Origin: Bacteroidetes bacterium UBA1941
Lineage (GTDB): Bacteria; Bacteroidota; Bacteroidia; Chitinophagales; LD1
Direction of reading: 5' to 3'
Length of the DNA stretch: 64,000 nucleotides
NCBI GenBank assembly: GCA_002336805.1
Contig: DDEZ01000010.1
Coordinates: forward strand, 1-64,000
Of the stretch, positions 1 through 7,009 are shown in pieces. A program made the position numbers and the translations under genes. The notes under the pieces were generated by a model. That model saw only the letters and a program-made list of their open reading frames with translations. It searched no databases and was not told where the DNA came from. The stretch's first letter is position 1; each line of letters starts with the position of its first letter.

Positions 1-186
1 GGTTCTTACGTGCCAGCTCCAGGTGTAGGTCCAGAGTCCAAACATTTGACCTTTCTGCTGGGCTATACGGCTGGTGAGATGATTGATCTATGGGCGATGT
101 ATAGCATGCTGTCGTCTTATTTTGAGCTGATGGCTCAGCAGAATGGTGTGGGTCTGCGCCGTGAACTATATCCTGATCAGGAGTAG
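1..186 (+). CDS. C-terminal end of an unidentified protein (5' partial)
   Basis: A frame open from the window edge encodes 61 residues and ends at a TAG at 184-186. I do not recognise it. The codon pattern is natural for this genome (many GNN codons) and the peptide has a mixed, protein-like composition with a hydrophobic centre (LTFLLGYTAGEM) followed by a charged tail ending PDQE. It lies antisense to the reading frame annotated on the minus strand over the same bases, so both cannot easily be real along their whole length. A 12-bp palindrome sits at its 3' end (171-182). Phage origin is possible given the neighbours. Confidence 0.35.
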   Translation, partial: GSYVPAPGVGPESKHLTFLLGYTAGEMIDLWAMYSMLSSYFELMAQQNGVGLRRELYPDQE

Positions 187-346
187 GCCAGTATTGCAGT
201 ATTACGTGATCTCCCAGCCACACCTGCAGGCGTTTACCGGATGGCACTTGTGCTATAGCTTCTCTTAGCAGCTCCGGTAGCATTACCCCCGGTGCCTCCA
301 TAGATGCAAAACGCATCTTTACTATTCTATCATCTGGACCTCTCAT
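1..346 (-). CDS. Unidentified small protein next to phage-like regulator (3' partial)
   Basis: An ATG at 344-346 opens a frame that stays open to the window edge (115 codons). It lies 38 bp downstream of the 85-residue phage-like gene on the same strand, so the two probably form an operon. The first 55 residues look like real protein (contains LPELLREAIAQV and KRLQVWLGDHVIL). Beyond residue 56 the frame becomes rich in Ser, Pro and His and looks like the antisense of the plus-strand frame at 1-186. The true gene may therefore end differently from what is shown, or the locus may be rearranged at 171-182. No family recognised. Confidence 0.4.
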   Translation of the reverse strand, partial: MRGPDDRIVKMRFASMEAPGVMLPELLREAIAQVPSGKRLQVWLGDHVILQYWPTPDQDIVHGADPHHSAEPSAQNKTTACYTSPIDQSSHQPYSPAERSNVWTLDLHLELARKN

Positions 347-384
347 ACCTATTTTTGGGTATATGTTAATAATTGATTGACCGT

Positions 385-642
385 CTATTTTGCGGGATTT
401 GTCGAGTTTTCGTCGAGCTGGCAGGCAGCCTCCATGATGCGCTTATTCTTCTTGCCGTTGGCTGCGATATTGATCTTGGCCAGGCGCCTCAGTTCCTTTA
501 CTATCGCACGCCCAGTCTTGGTTTCAGCGTTGCGGCGGCCCGCTAGCACGTCGTTGATCATGCTCTCGGATGTTTCGCAGTTTACAGCTGCTATCAGCTT
601 ATCCTCGCGGGAAATATTCTTTCCTATCTCGTCTACTTTCAT
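385..642 (-). CDS. Small phage-type regulatory protein (Cro-like position)
   Basis: The 85-residue, strongly basic protein has no signal peptide or membrane segment. Its middle (around residues 25-55) is predicted by eye to be helical, with the motif MINDVLAGRRNAETKTG, reminiscent of small DNA-binding proteins in Bacteroidota prophages. It is transcribed away from the HTH gene at 739 across a 96-bp divergent region, the arrangement of a repressor/Cro switch. The role is inferred from size, charge and position only; I cannot name a domain. It could equally be a small conserved phage protein of unknown role. Confidence 0.55.
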   Translation of the reverse strand: MKVDEIGKNISREDKLIAAVNCETSESMINDVLAGRRNAETKTGRAIVKELRRLAKINIAANGKKNKRIMEAACQLDENSTNPAK

Positions 643-738
643 ACCTTTGTTGCGTTAGATTGTATTGCAAAAGTAAAAAGCCTTTCGAAAGCGAAAAACA
701 TTTTACGAAAATAACGACAGTATTTTTTCCACATTTTT
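643..738. promoter_or_regulatory. Divergent promoter/operator region of the phage-like switch
   Basis: The 96-bp AT-rich gap separates two divergent regulatory genes. On the minus strand TACTTTTG (plus coordinates 668-675) fits the Bacteroidota -7 element, about 19 bp before the transcription start expected for the gene at 642. On the plus strand TATTTTTT at 721-728 is a candidate -7 element for the gene at 739. Two palindromes are candidate operators: CTTTCGAAAG (682-691, perfect) and TTTTACGAAAA (701-711). Both lie between the two -7 elements, where a repressor would be expected to bind. Confidence 0.45.
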
Positions 739-1191
739 ATGCACATTAGTCAAGTTTCCTGTTTAGAGCAGTACATAGAACGCTATTACAAGAGCAAAAC
801 AGCGTTCGCTACAGCCATGGGTATGACTAGGCAAAATGTGAACTACAACATAGCTAAGGCGGAGGAGTTGGATGGTAAGTTGCCTTACAACTTCTTGTTG
901 AAATTAAAGGATAGGGGGATTGATATAGCAGCCATGACCGTGGGCACAAATACTGACGAAAGCGACAAAGAAATGATAGATTTTTTCCGCCCCTTAACGG
1001 CGCGGGAGACAGGAACTAAGTATGTTGATCAACCAAAAATAGATATGAAAACTGAAAATGAATTCTTACGACAACGGGTCAAAGACCTTGAAGACATAAT
1101 CAAAGCCAAGGATGCGCTGATCTCAGTGCTACAAAAACAGACCCCCGAGCAGGTGGATGATGCTCAGGGGTCAAAAAGGGCGGCCAGCTGA
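739..1191 (+). CDS. Phage-type HTH regulator with C-terminal coiled coil
   Basis: The 150-residue protein starts at ATG 739. Residues about 5-40 (ERYYKSKTAFATAMGMTRQN) resemble a helix-turn-helix of the phage repressor type, in which a target is recognised through the TRQNVN stretch. After an acidic linker, residues about 105-135 form a likely coiled coil (ENEFLRQRVKDLEDIIKAKD), suitable for dimerisation. There is no peptidase domain, so it is not a LexA-type self-cleaving repressor. With the divergent small gene at 385-642 it makes a lysogeny-like switch. The gene stop lies in the stem of a hairpin (1179-1219). No structural phage genes follow within the window. Confidence 0.6.
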   Translation: MHISQVSCLEQYIERYYKSKTAFATAMGMTRQNVNYNIAKAEELDGKLPYNFLLKLKDRGIDIAAMTVGTNTDESDKEMIDFFRPLTARETGTKYVDQPKIDMKTENEFLRQRVKDLEDIIKAKDALISVLQKQTPEQVDDAQGSKRAAS

Positions 1192-1219
1192 GTGTGACTC
1201 ATTCGAGAGTCTGGCCGCC
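1179..1219 (+). terminator. Hairpin overlapping the stop of the HTH gene
   Basis: Perfect 9-bp arms, GGCGGCCAG at 1179-1187 and CTGGCCGCC at 1211-1219, enclose a smaller GACTC/GAGTC stem. The TGA stop (1189-1191) lies in the loop. No T-run follows, so it is at best an atypical terminator and may be an mRNA 3' stabiliser. Confidence 0.4.
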
Positions 1220-1319
1220 TCAGTAGCGAATATGCACATTTTAGTTAGTATAAAAGCTAATTGAAATCATATATTATATCTGTTTATCAATATTTTACAA
1301 TAGATTAAACACTAATTTT

Positions 1320-1736
1320 ATGATGAAAATAGGTTGGACAATAATCCTTATCATTTTGGTAGCAGCTTGCTATGGTCAAAACATGGTTGGCAGACCCAAA
1401 GCTGATGTAGATGTATTTATTAAAAAGAACCATTCACGTGCTCACATAACCAAAACAGAAGAAGTAGTAAAAGGGAAAACAGAGACAGTATACTCTCTCG
1501 GGGAGATGGCAGAAATCATATACGTATTTAGAGATGGAATCTGCATAAAAAACAGTTTTACAGTGCCAGCCGGAGCAGTAGATGATTATTACAAACTATT
1601 CAAGTCGAATAAAGATCTGCAATGGAGTGACAAGGCACAAGCATGGGTGAACTTGAAGAAACACTATAAATGGACGATCCTTACCTGGGGTAATCCAGAG
1701 AATGCCAAGCAGACGGTAACCTGCGAAGCTTTCTAG
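1320..1736 (+). CDS. Small lipoprotein or exported protein, unknown function
   Basis: The 138-residue product begins with two Met codons and a short hydrophobic stretch ending LVAAC at residues 13-17, a plausible lipobox, so it is probably lipid-anchored on the cell surface or periplasmic side. The mature part is lysine-rich and has a repeated aromatic/charged pattern (IYVFRDGICIK, WSDKAQAWVNLKKHYKW) but no recognised domain. It stands alone: 128 bp after the phage-like regulator and 487 bp before the next gene. Base composition is more AT-rich than the neighbours on the right, in keeping with the regulator on its left, so it may belong to the same acquired segment. Confidence 0.6.
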   Translation: MMKIGWTIILIILVAACYGQNMVGRPKADVDVFIKKNHSRAHITKTEEVVKGKTETVYSLGEMAEIIYVFRDGICIKNSFTVPAGAVDDYYKLFKSNKDLQWSDKAQAWVNLKKHYKWTILTWGNPENAKQTVTCEAF

Positions 1737-2223
1737 CCACTTATAGGCGTCAAAAATCGCGCACACACACGTTTTCATAGGGAAAGACGCTACAATCTAT
1801 TGATTATCTATGTACTTATGCGCTGTAAAACCCGCATTTTTCAGGTAATAAGGGGGTCTCTATCCGCTCAAAAAGGCTCTTTTTAACAGAATATCGGGCA
1901 GTATACCCCCTTTTACACCCCTGTTTTTGGAGGACATCCGTCCGCCCAGCCGTCCGCCCAAACGTCCGCCCAGAGGTATTTTGATGGTATTTGAGGGGTC
2001 ATTTAGGCGCACACGCGGGCCTCACCTGGCGGGTGCAGGCGGGTAGGTATCTATCGGGCTGTATCTTAGTACTGGCGCGGCTTTGCGCGTGGTGGGTGGG
2101 GTGTAGTTTGGGCCGTTTAGGGCCTCCGGGCCTCATGGTAGCGTTCTGGTAGTTATATGCACCATTACCTACATCTGGTCGCCCCCGCGTCCATACGGCC
2201 ATATATGCCTGTATCCCGCGTCA
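1737..2223. other. Long intergenic region with no convincing gene
   Basis: The 487-bp gap holds frames in several directions but none with a natural composition or ribosome-binding context. The left half is AT-rich; the right half (about 1930-2140) is GC-rich and includes a 12-bp tandem repeat. The change in composition may mark the border between the phage-like segment and the ordinary chromosome. No integrase, tRNA or obvious attachment site is visible. Confidence 0.5.
1939..1974. repeat. 12-bp tandem repeat, three copies
   Basis: CGTCCGCCCA begins at 1939, 1951 and 1963, each followed by two variable bases, giving an exact 12-bp period over 36 bp. In one plus-strand frame this would read as PSAQ-type repeats, but the frame has no start. 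Three units are too few and too short for CRISPR. Confidence 0.75.
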
Positions 2224-2652
2224 TTGCTCACTTTTTTGCGCTTTTTTGGGTTTCTCCTTATCTTACATTTCGTTTCACCCCCTATAATCATCTACTGGAC
2301 CAGCACCGTGATCGTAGCGGGCATGATGCTTATGTCTGCCTACATGTACTTTACCGCAGACGCTATCAAGGAGGCATTTGTACACATCGGCTTCCCCTCG
2401 TACTTCCGCCAGGAGCTGGCCGTGGCCAAGATCATAGGTGCCGTACTCCTGCTGGCACCGGTACCCGGCAGGGTAAAGGAATGGACCTATGCGGGCTTTG
2501 CCATCACCTTTATATCAGCCATCATAGCGCATACCTCTGTGGATGGTATACAGACAGCTGTGGGGCCGGTGGTCTTCCTGGTATTGCTACTGGTATCGTA
2601 TTTGTCGTATCATCGCGTATACGATATACCTAAGCTGCGTGCAGCTATCTAA
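2224..2652 (+). CDS. DoxX-like integral membrane protein
   Basis: The frame from TTG 2224 encodes 142 residues with four hydrophobic segments, in the pattern of the DoxX-like family (DoxX_2). The conserved start of that family is visible from IIYWTSTVIVAGMMLMSAYMYF onward, followed by GFPSYFR-like and VPGRVKEWTYAGFAIT motifs. The start is uncertain: the residues before IIYW are unusual, and the only alternative start codon in frame is GTG 2308, which would cut the first membrane helix. It lies 11 bp before the frnE-like gene and 0.75 kb before a second DoxX-like gene, so the three probably form an operon with a redox theme. Confidence 0.75.
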   Translation: MLTFLRFFGFLLILHFVSPPIIIYWTSTVIVAGMMLMSAYMYFTADAIKEAFVHIGFPSYFRQELAVAKIIGAVLLLAPVPGRVKEWTYAGFAITFISAIIAHTSVDGIQTAVGPVVFLVLLLVSYLSYHRVYDIPKLRAAI

Positions 2653-2663
2653 ATCAACAGATC

Positions 2664-3377
2664 ATGACTACTACAGACAAGATGACCGTGGAAATATGGA
2701 GCGACATCATGTGCCCCTTTTGCTACATAGGCAAGCGCCGCTTTGAGGCAGCGCTGGAGGCCTTTCCGCAGCGCGGGCAGGTGCAGGTGGTGTGGCGCAG
2801 CTACCAGCTGGACCCCGAGCTGAAGACAGACCCCACTACTACCGTAAACCAGATGCTGGCCGAGAAGAAGGGCTGGACGCAGGAGCAGGCTGCTGCCATG
2901 AATGCCCGCGTGACCGATATGGCGCGTGAGTCCGGACTGGAGTACCACCTGGACCACGCCGTGGTGGCCAACTCGTGGGATGCTCATCGCTTCTCGCACC
3001 TGGCAGCGCAGCATGGCGTGCAGGACCAGGCAGAGGAGGCGCTGTTCCGGGCCTACTTTACCGAAGGTAAAAATACGGCAGACCGGGAGGTGCTGGCAGC
3101 GATCGGAGAGGGGCTGGGTATCAGCCGCGCGGAGACGCTGGATATGCTCAGCTCTGATGCCTATGCTGACGCCGTGGAGCAGGATGTGGTACGTGCGCAG
3201 CAGATAGGTGTGCGTGGTGTACCCTTTTTTGTGCTGGATAGCCGCTATGCGGTATCCGGTGCGCAGGAGAGCAGCACCTTTGCCGGAGCACTGCAGGCTG
3301 CGTGGGAGGCCCGCGGCCCTATGACCACTATGGGCATGGATGAGAACAGCTGCGGCCCGGATGGCTGTGCAGTGTAA
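2664..3377 (+). CDS. DsbA-family oxidoreductase, FrnE-like
   Basis: A 237-residue cytoplasmic thioredoxin-fold protein of the FrnE subgroup of DsbA. The redox motif CPFC is at residues 17-20 right after the first beta strand, and the cis-proline loop GVRGVPFF is at 183-189 (Pro187). The helical insertion between them is of normal length. No signal peptide, so it acts in the cytoplasm, probably as a dithiol oxidoreductase or isomerase in oxidative stress; the substrate is unknown. Two further Cys occur near the C-terminus (SCGPDGC), seen in many FrnE proteins. An alternative start at Met7 is possible. It sits between two DoxX-like genes. Confidence 0.88.
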   Translation: MTTTDKMTVEIWSDIMCPFCYIGKRRFEAALEAFPQRGQVQVVWRSYQLDPELKTDPTTTVNQMLAEKKGWTQEQAAAMNARVTDMARESGLEYHLDHAVVANSWDAHRFSHLAAQHGVQDQAEEALFRAYFTEGKNTADREVLAAIGEGLGISRAETLDMLSSDAYADAVEQDVVRAQQIGVRGVPFFVLDSRYAVSGAQESSTFAGALQAAWEARGPMTTMGMDENSCGPDGCAV

Positions 3378-3409
3378 ACTATTTTAAAGAACGTAAAAGC
3401 ACTATCAAT

Positions 3410-3772
3410 ATGAATATTGCATTGTGGATCGTACAGATACTACTGGGAGCCATGTTTGCCATGGCTGGCCTGATGAAGGCGACTCAACCCAGGGAAAAAC
3501 TGGCACCCAAACTACCATGGGTAAATGACTACAGCGCCACGCAGGTGAAGCTGATCGGCATAGCCGAGCTGCTGGGAGGCATAGGCCTGATACTGCCATG
3601 GGCACTGGGCATAGCGCCGGGGCTCACTGTGCTGGCTGCACTGGGGCTGGCGCTGACCATGATCTTTGCCGCGCTGTATCACCTGCGCAAGGGCGAGTAC
3701 CCGGGCATAGGCATCAACGCTGTACTACTGGCACTGGCACTCTTTGTAGCCGTGGGCAGGTTTATGTCCTGA
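3410..3772 (+). CDS. DoxX family membrane protein
   Basis: The 120-residue protein has four predicted membrane helices (about residues 5-25, 45-65, 70-90, 100-118). The first helix ends with the DoxX signature MFAMAGLMK, and the motif KLIGIAELLGGIGLILP in helix 2 is typical. DoxX proteins take part in membrane redox or thiol stress responses, and the FrnE-like gene 32 bp upstream agrees with this; the precise activity is not known. The gene is followed within 30 bp by a strong terminator, so it ends the operon that begins at the first DoxX-like gene. Confidence 0.85.
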   Translation: MNIALWIVQILLGAMFAMAGLMKATQPREKLAPKLPWVNDYSATQVKLIGIAELLGGIGLILPWALGIAPGLTVLAALGLALTMIFAALYHLRKGEYPGIGINAVLLALALFVAVGRFMS

Positions 3773-3797
3773 GCACCGGGCCTGCGGGTCAACTTAT

Positions 3798-3832
3798 AAA
3801 AAGGCGGTCATGATCGGTGACCGCCTTTTTTC
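3798..3832 (+). terminator. Rho-independent terminator after DoxX/FrnE operon
   Basis: Perfect arms GGCGGTCA (3803-3810) and TGACCGCC (3818-3825) extended by A-run/T-run pairing, then TTTTTTCTTT. The A-run on the left arm lets it work in both directions, so it could also serve the minus-strand gene ending at 3851. Confidence 0.85.
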
Positions 3833-3850
3833 TTTGATGTCGGTTCCCTA

Positions 3851-4255
3851 TCAGAATTTGAAGAAGAAGTACACCACGGCTGCCCATTCTTTCTTTACGC
3901 CATTGGCATAGCCTATGGTGCTGTGGCTGCTATTCTCTACGGTGCCGCCGCGTATGTAGCCTATGGTGGAGTGGCTGCTATTCTCCACTGTGCCATCACT
4001 CTTGACATAGCCTACTGTGCTGTGGCTGCCATTCTCTATGGTGCCATCGCTGCGGATGTAGCCTATAGTGGAGTGGTGGCTATTCTCTATAGAGCCATCA
4101 CTCTTGATATAGCCTGATGTAGAGTGGCTGCTGTTTTCTATAGTGCCGTCACTCTTGATGTAGCCGGTGGTGGAGTGGCTGCCGCTCTCTATGCTCTGAG
4201 CATGCAAGGCTGTAGCCAGGCCTGCGATGATAAGGGATAAGAATACTTTGCGCAT
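3851..4255 (-). CDS. Secreted 16-residue-repeat protein, beta-flower-like
   Basis: The 134-residue product has a signal peptide (residues 1-19, cleaved after LHAQ) followed by six tandem copies of a 16-residue unit with consensus ENSSHSTxGYIKSDGT. Similar short-period repeat proteins with a GYI-SDG-T core occur in Bacteroidota and have been described as five-fold beta-flower proteins; this match is from memory of the motif and not tested. The repeats end before a C-terminal hydrophobic stretch (AAVVYFFFKF). Copies differ at only a few positions, so recent repeat expansion is likely. No T9SS tail. Function unknown; it stands alone between two terminators or gaps. Confidence 0.7.
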   Translation of the reverse strand: MRKVFLSLIIAGLATALHAQSIESGSHSTTGYIKSDGTIENSSHSTSGYIKSDGSIENSHHSTIGYIRSDGTIENGSHSTVGYVKSDGTVENSSHSTIGYIRGGTVENSSHSTIGYANGVKKEWAAVVYFFFKF

Positions 4256-4349
4256 GGTAGTTTGGTTTAATGAAATGATGATACAAAGCTAATGGGTTCT
4301 ACCGCGCAGCCAAGCAAATATTACCCTCAGGATCGGAAGCCTGACGCAC

Positions 4350-5564
4350 CTATTCCTTTATGAACTTCGCCGTTTGGACTCCATCCTGCAGGAGCAGCTG
4401 TACTATATACACACCGGCCGGGATGCCTGATATATCTATCTGTGCAGTCCCTGTGGTGGTGCTCTGCTCGCCTACCAGCTGCCCTGCAGTGCTCAGTACG
4501 CGTATAGCCGCTGTACGTGCCGTGCCCGTATGTATGGTCACTGTACTATGCGCCGGATTTGGGCTGATAGTAGCAGCTGTAGTGGCTATCCCGGCTACGC
4601 CTGTGGTGGTGCAGAGCCTGAATGGCATCCGCCTATTGCGGTAGAAAGTAAAGATGCAGCTGCCGGATGAGTTGACCCCGAGCATGGAGTAGTATGCCGG
4701 AGTCAGATTGCCCAGGTAGCTGGCCCAGGCTGTACCATCTGTGCTGGTCTTGATAGGGTCGCTGTTATTGCATGCACCATCTATACTCAATACCAGGCGG
4801 CCCGACGTCTCTATCACGCTGAATACCTGGCAGAAGTCATGGAAGACCACTGAGTCCCTATTGGACCAGGTAGCGCCATTGTCAGAGCTGATGTAGAGGC
4901 CACTGCCAAAAACATCTCCGGCATAGTAGGTGCCCCCGAGAGATACCATGCTAAAGAAGCGGCAACTGGCAGGGAATCCGGTGCCGGCGAGGGTCCATGT
5001 GCTACCATTGTCGGTACTCCTGTAGACGCCCTTGGAGCCTCCGAGGAAGGTGTTGGTGCCGTCTGCAAAGAAGACATCTTTGGGCATGGTATCAGTAGCC
5101 TGAGTGGCTGTGGCAAATGCATCTGTGGAATACAGTACACCACCACTACCAAATGCTCCATAGGCCACCAGCAGCCGATTGCCTATACGGATGATGTCAT
5201 TCACCCGGTCGCCTACTGTATAGGCCACGCTCCAGGTGGCACCATGGTCAGCACTCACATAGAGGGCGGTATCCCCACCCGCATACAGGCGGCTGCCCGC
5301 ACTGTCATAGTATACTGACCGGATCGCCTTGCCGGCAGTATTGGTAGTTGCAAAGGTCGCATTGCTCCAGCTGTCACCATTGTCTGTGCTGGCAAAGAGT
5401 CCCTTGTCTGTACAGTAATAGACAGTGCTGCCGATGCCGCGTATATGGTATATATACTCGGCTGTGTCGGTGCCGGTGATCAGGCGCGGCAGTGAGTCCC
5501 ACTGCTGTGCATAGGTAGCTGCAGCAGCTACCATGAGCGTCATGAGTAGTATGATTTTTCGCAT
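4350..5564 (-). CDS. Secreted beta-propeller protein with T9SS sorting domain
   Basis: From ATG 5564 the product has 404 residues: signal peptide (MRKIILLMTLMVAAAATYAQ), a central domain with repeated BNR-like Asp-box motifs (STDNGDSW, SADHGATW, STDNGSTW, SSDNGATW) typical of sialidase- or VPS10-type beta propellers, and a C-terminal type A T9SS sorting domain (SPNPAHSTVTI ... AGVYIVQLLLQDGVQTAKFIKE). The protein is therefore exported and either released or fixed on the surface. Asp boxes alone do not prove glycosidase activity and no catalytic residues are evident. The upstream Met at 5606 would place extra residues before the signal peptide and is rejected. Confidence 0.85.
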   Translation of the reverse strand: MRKIILLMTLMVAAAATYAQQWDSLPRLITGTDTAEYIYHIRGIGSTVYYCTDKGLFASTDNGDSWSNATFATTNTAGKAIRSVYYDSAGSRLYAGGDTALYVSADHGATWSVAYTVGDRVNDIIRIGNRLLVAYGAFGSGGVLYSTDAFATATQATDTMPKDVFFADGTNTFLGGSKGVYRSTDNGSTWTLAGTGFPASCRFFSMVSLGGTYYAGDVFGSGLYISSDNGATWSNRDSVVFHDFCQVFSVIETSGRLVLSIDGACNNSDPIKTSTDGTAWASYLGNLTPAYYSMLGVNSSGSCIFTFYRNRRMPFRLCTTTGVAGIATTAATISPNPAHSTVTIHTGTARTAAIRVLSTAGQLVGEQSTTTGTAQIDISGIPAGVYIVQLLLQDGVQTAKFIKE

Positions 5565-5667
5565 GGTGTTAGAGTTTTGATTACTACAAAGTTCGCACAT
5601 GCGCACTTACTGTCTATCCGTACTGGTGGGTATATTGACATGGGCAGCCATAGTGGCCGGAGAAGAC

Positions 5668-6444
5668 TCAGCGTACAGTGTGAGCTGTCACCACCTGTGC
5701 GAGATACAGGTGGCAATCATATGAGAAGCCAACGCGGCCATCTACCTGGTGCCGGTCAAAGATCTCCCGGAGATAGGTGAGCATAGGCGCGTAACGGATA
5801 TGCCCCTCATTGGGCGCATAGGACGAGGAGAGGAGACGGCCCTTCACACCCTCGTAATCAAACAACTGCTCATTGTAAAACGTGCGGGTGATCAGCGCTG
5901 ACGGAGCAAAGAAGCTGCGCAGGTCATCCTCACTGATATTGCGGTGATCTACCGTGGTATAGTCTGTGCCATAGCGGATGAGGAGGTCCTCATATGCCAC
6001 CTCAAAATCTGTGCTGACCTTGCGCTCATTCCAGATCAGGGCATACCAGGCGCCATCGCGTGCTATGCGCTGTGCCTCTGCCCTGAATGCCTGCCGGTCA
6101 AACCAATGAAATGCCTGTGCGGCGGTGATCAGGTCTACACTCTGCGCGGGCAGCGTGGTGTGCTCTGCAGTACCATCTACACTCATATACCCGGCATGAT
6201 GGCCCAGCAGGCGGTCTGCGGCCTCACGCATTTCCCTATTGGGCTCTACGGCATAGACTTTATTATTATTCTCCAGAAAGATCTCTGTAGAGATGCCGGT
6301 ACCGGAGCCAATATCTGCTATGGTCCAGCCTGCGTCCAGCCCCGTCTGCTGCTCTATATAGAGCAGCACCTCGGGTGGATACGAAGGCCTGTAGCGGATA
6401 TAATTATCCACCCGGTCAGAAAATCTATTTGTATTGTCTGCCAT
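5668..6444 (-). CDS. Class I SAM-dependent methyltransferase
   Basis: The 258-residue protein carries the Methyltransf_11 fold: motif I ADIGSGTG at 43-50 for SAM binding, the acidic end of strand 2 (VYAVEPNREM), and motif AQAFHWFD around residue 108 common in the yeast TMT1/trans-aconitate-like group. The N-terminus FSDRVDNYIRYRPSYP is the usual opening of this subgroup. The methyl acceptor cannot be deduced. It is 3 bp downstream of the RraA-like gene, so the two are co-transcribed. Confidence 0.88.
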   Translation of the reverse strand: MADNTNRFSDRVDNYIRYRPSYPPEVLLYIEQQTGLDAGWTIADIGSGTGISTEIFLENNNKVYAVEPNREMREAADRLLGHHAGYMSVDGTAEHTTLPAQSVDLITAAQAFHWFDRQAFRAEAQRIARDGAWYALIWNERKVSTDFEVAYEDLLIRYGTDYTTVDHRNISEDDLRSFFAPSALITRTFYNEQLFDYEGVKGRLLSSSYAPNEGHIRYAPMLTYLREIFDRHQVDGRVGFSYDCHLYLAQVVTAHTVR

Positions 6445-6447
6445 CTG

Positions 6448-6933
6448 TCATAGACTAAGCTCGTCAGGAGATACCAGTATGCCATCCTCATCACAGTAGA
6501 CCCAATGGCCTGGCGTGAAATCAACACCTGCAAAGTGCACCTTGATATTCTCCTGGCCTACGTTCTGCTTGTTGCTCTTCAGCGGATGTGTAGCCAGTGC
6601 CTTGACGCCGAGGGGTAGCTGTGCCATGGCGGCGGAGTCCCGTATGCAGCCATATACTATCACGCCGTTCCATTTGTTTTTGACACCCAGCTCGCCCAGC
6701 ATATCTCCCAGCAGGGCGCAACGCATAGAGCCGCCGCCGTCTACTACGAGCACGCGGCCGGTACCATCAGCCTCCAGCGCTTTGCGCACAAAGGAGTTAT
6801 CCTCGTGGCATTTGACGGTATAGATCTGGCCGTGAAAGAGCTTTGCGCCGCCATAATCGCGAAAGCCGACAGGATCGGCCACGCTGACATGGTCTGTGTA
6901 TTTGTCACTGAGGTCTGTGGTGAGTAGTGCCAT
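6448..6933 (-). CDS. rraA: RraA-like protein (HMG/CHA aldolase family)
   Basis: The 161-residue protein matches the RraA family over its whole length: ATHPLKSNK in place of the usual substrate loop, the glycine-rich VVDGGGSMRCALLGDML segment (residues 64-79), and YGCIRDS (94-100) whose Arg and Asp belong to the aldolase metal/substrate site. The family contains both RNase E activity inhibitors in Proteobacteria and class II pyruvate aldolases (4-hydroxy-4-methyl-2-oxoglutarate type). As Bacteroidota lack an E. coli-type degradosome, an enzymatic role is the safer inference. It leads a two-gene operon with the methyltransferase. Confidence 0.85.
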   Translation of the reverse strand: MALLTTDLSDKYTDHVSVADPVGFRDYGGAKLFHGQIYTVKCHEDNSFVRKALEADGTGRVLVVDGGGSMRCALLGDMLGELGVKNKWNGVIVYGCIRDSAAMAQLPLGVKALATHPLKSNKQNVGQENIKVHFAGVDFTPGHWVYCDEDGILVSPDELSL

Positions 6934-7009
6934 AGTCTGATAGTATAGATAGTCTATGGCTAAAGTAGCAAATCACTACGACACCTCTGAGCAAATGCGC
7001 GGGATATAC

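Noticed and set aside
1939..1974. Possible CRISPR
   Set aside because: Three 10-bp units with 2-bp spacers lack the size and spacing of CRISPR repeats.
2157..2633. 158-codon plus-strand frame overlapping the first DoxX-like gene
   Set aside because: Other frame of the same bases gives the recognisable DoxX-like protein; this one is Cys/His/Arg-rich and shadow-like.
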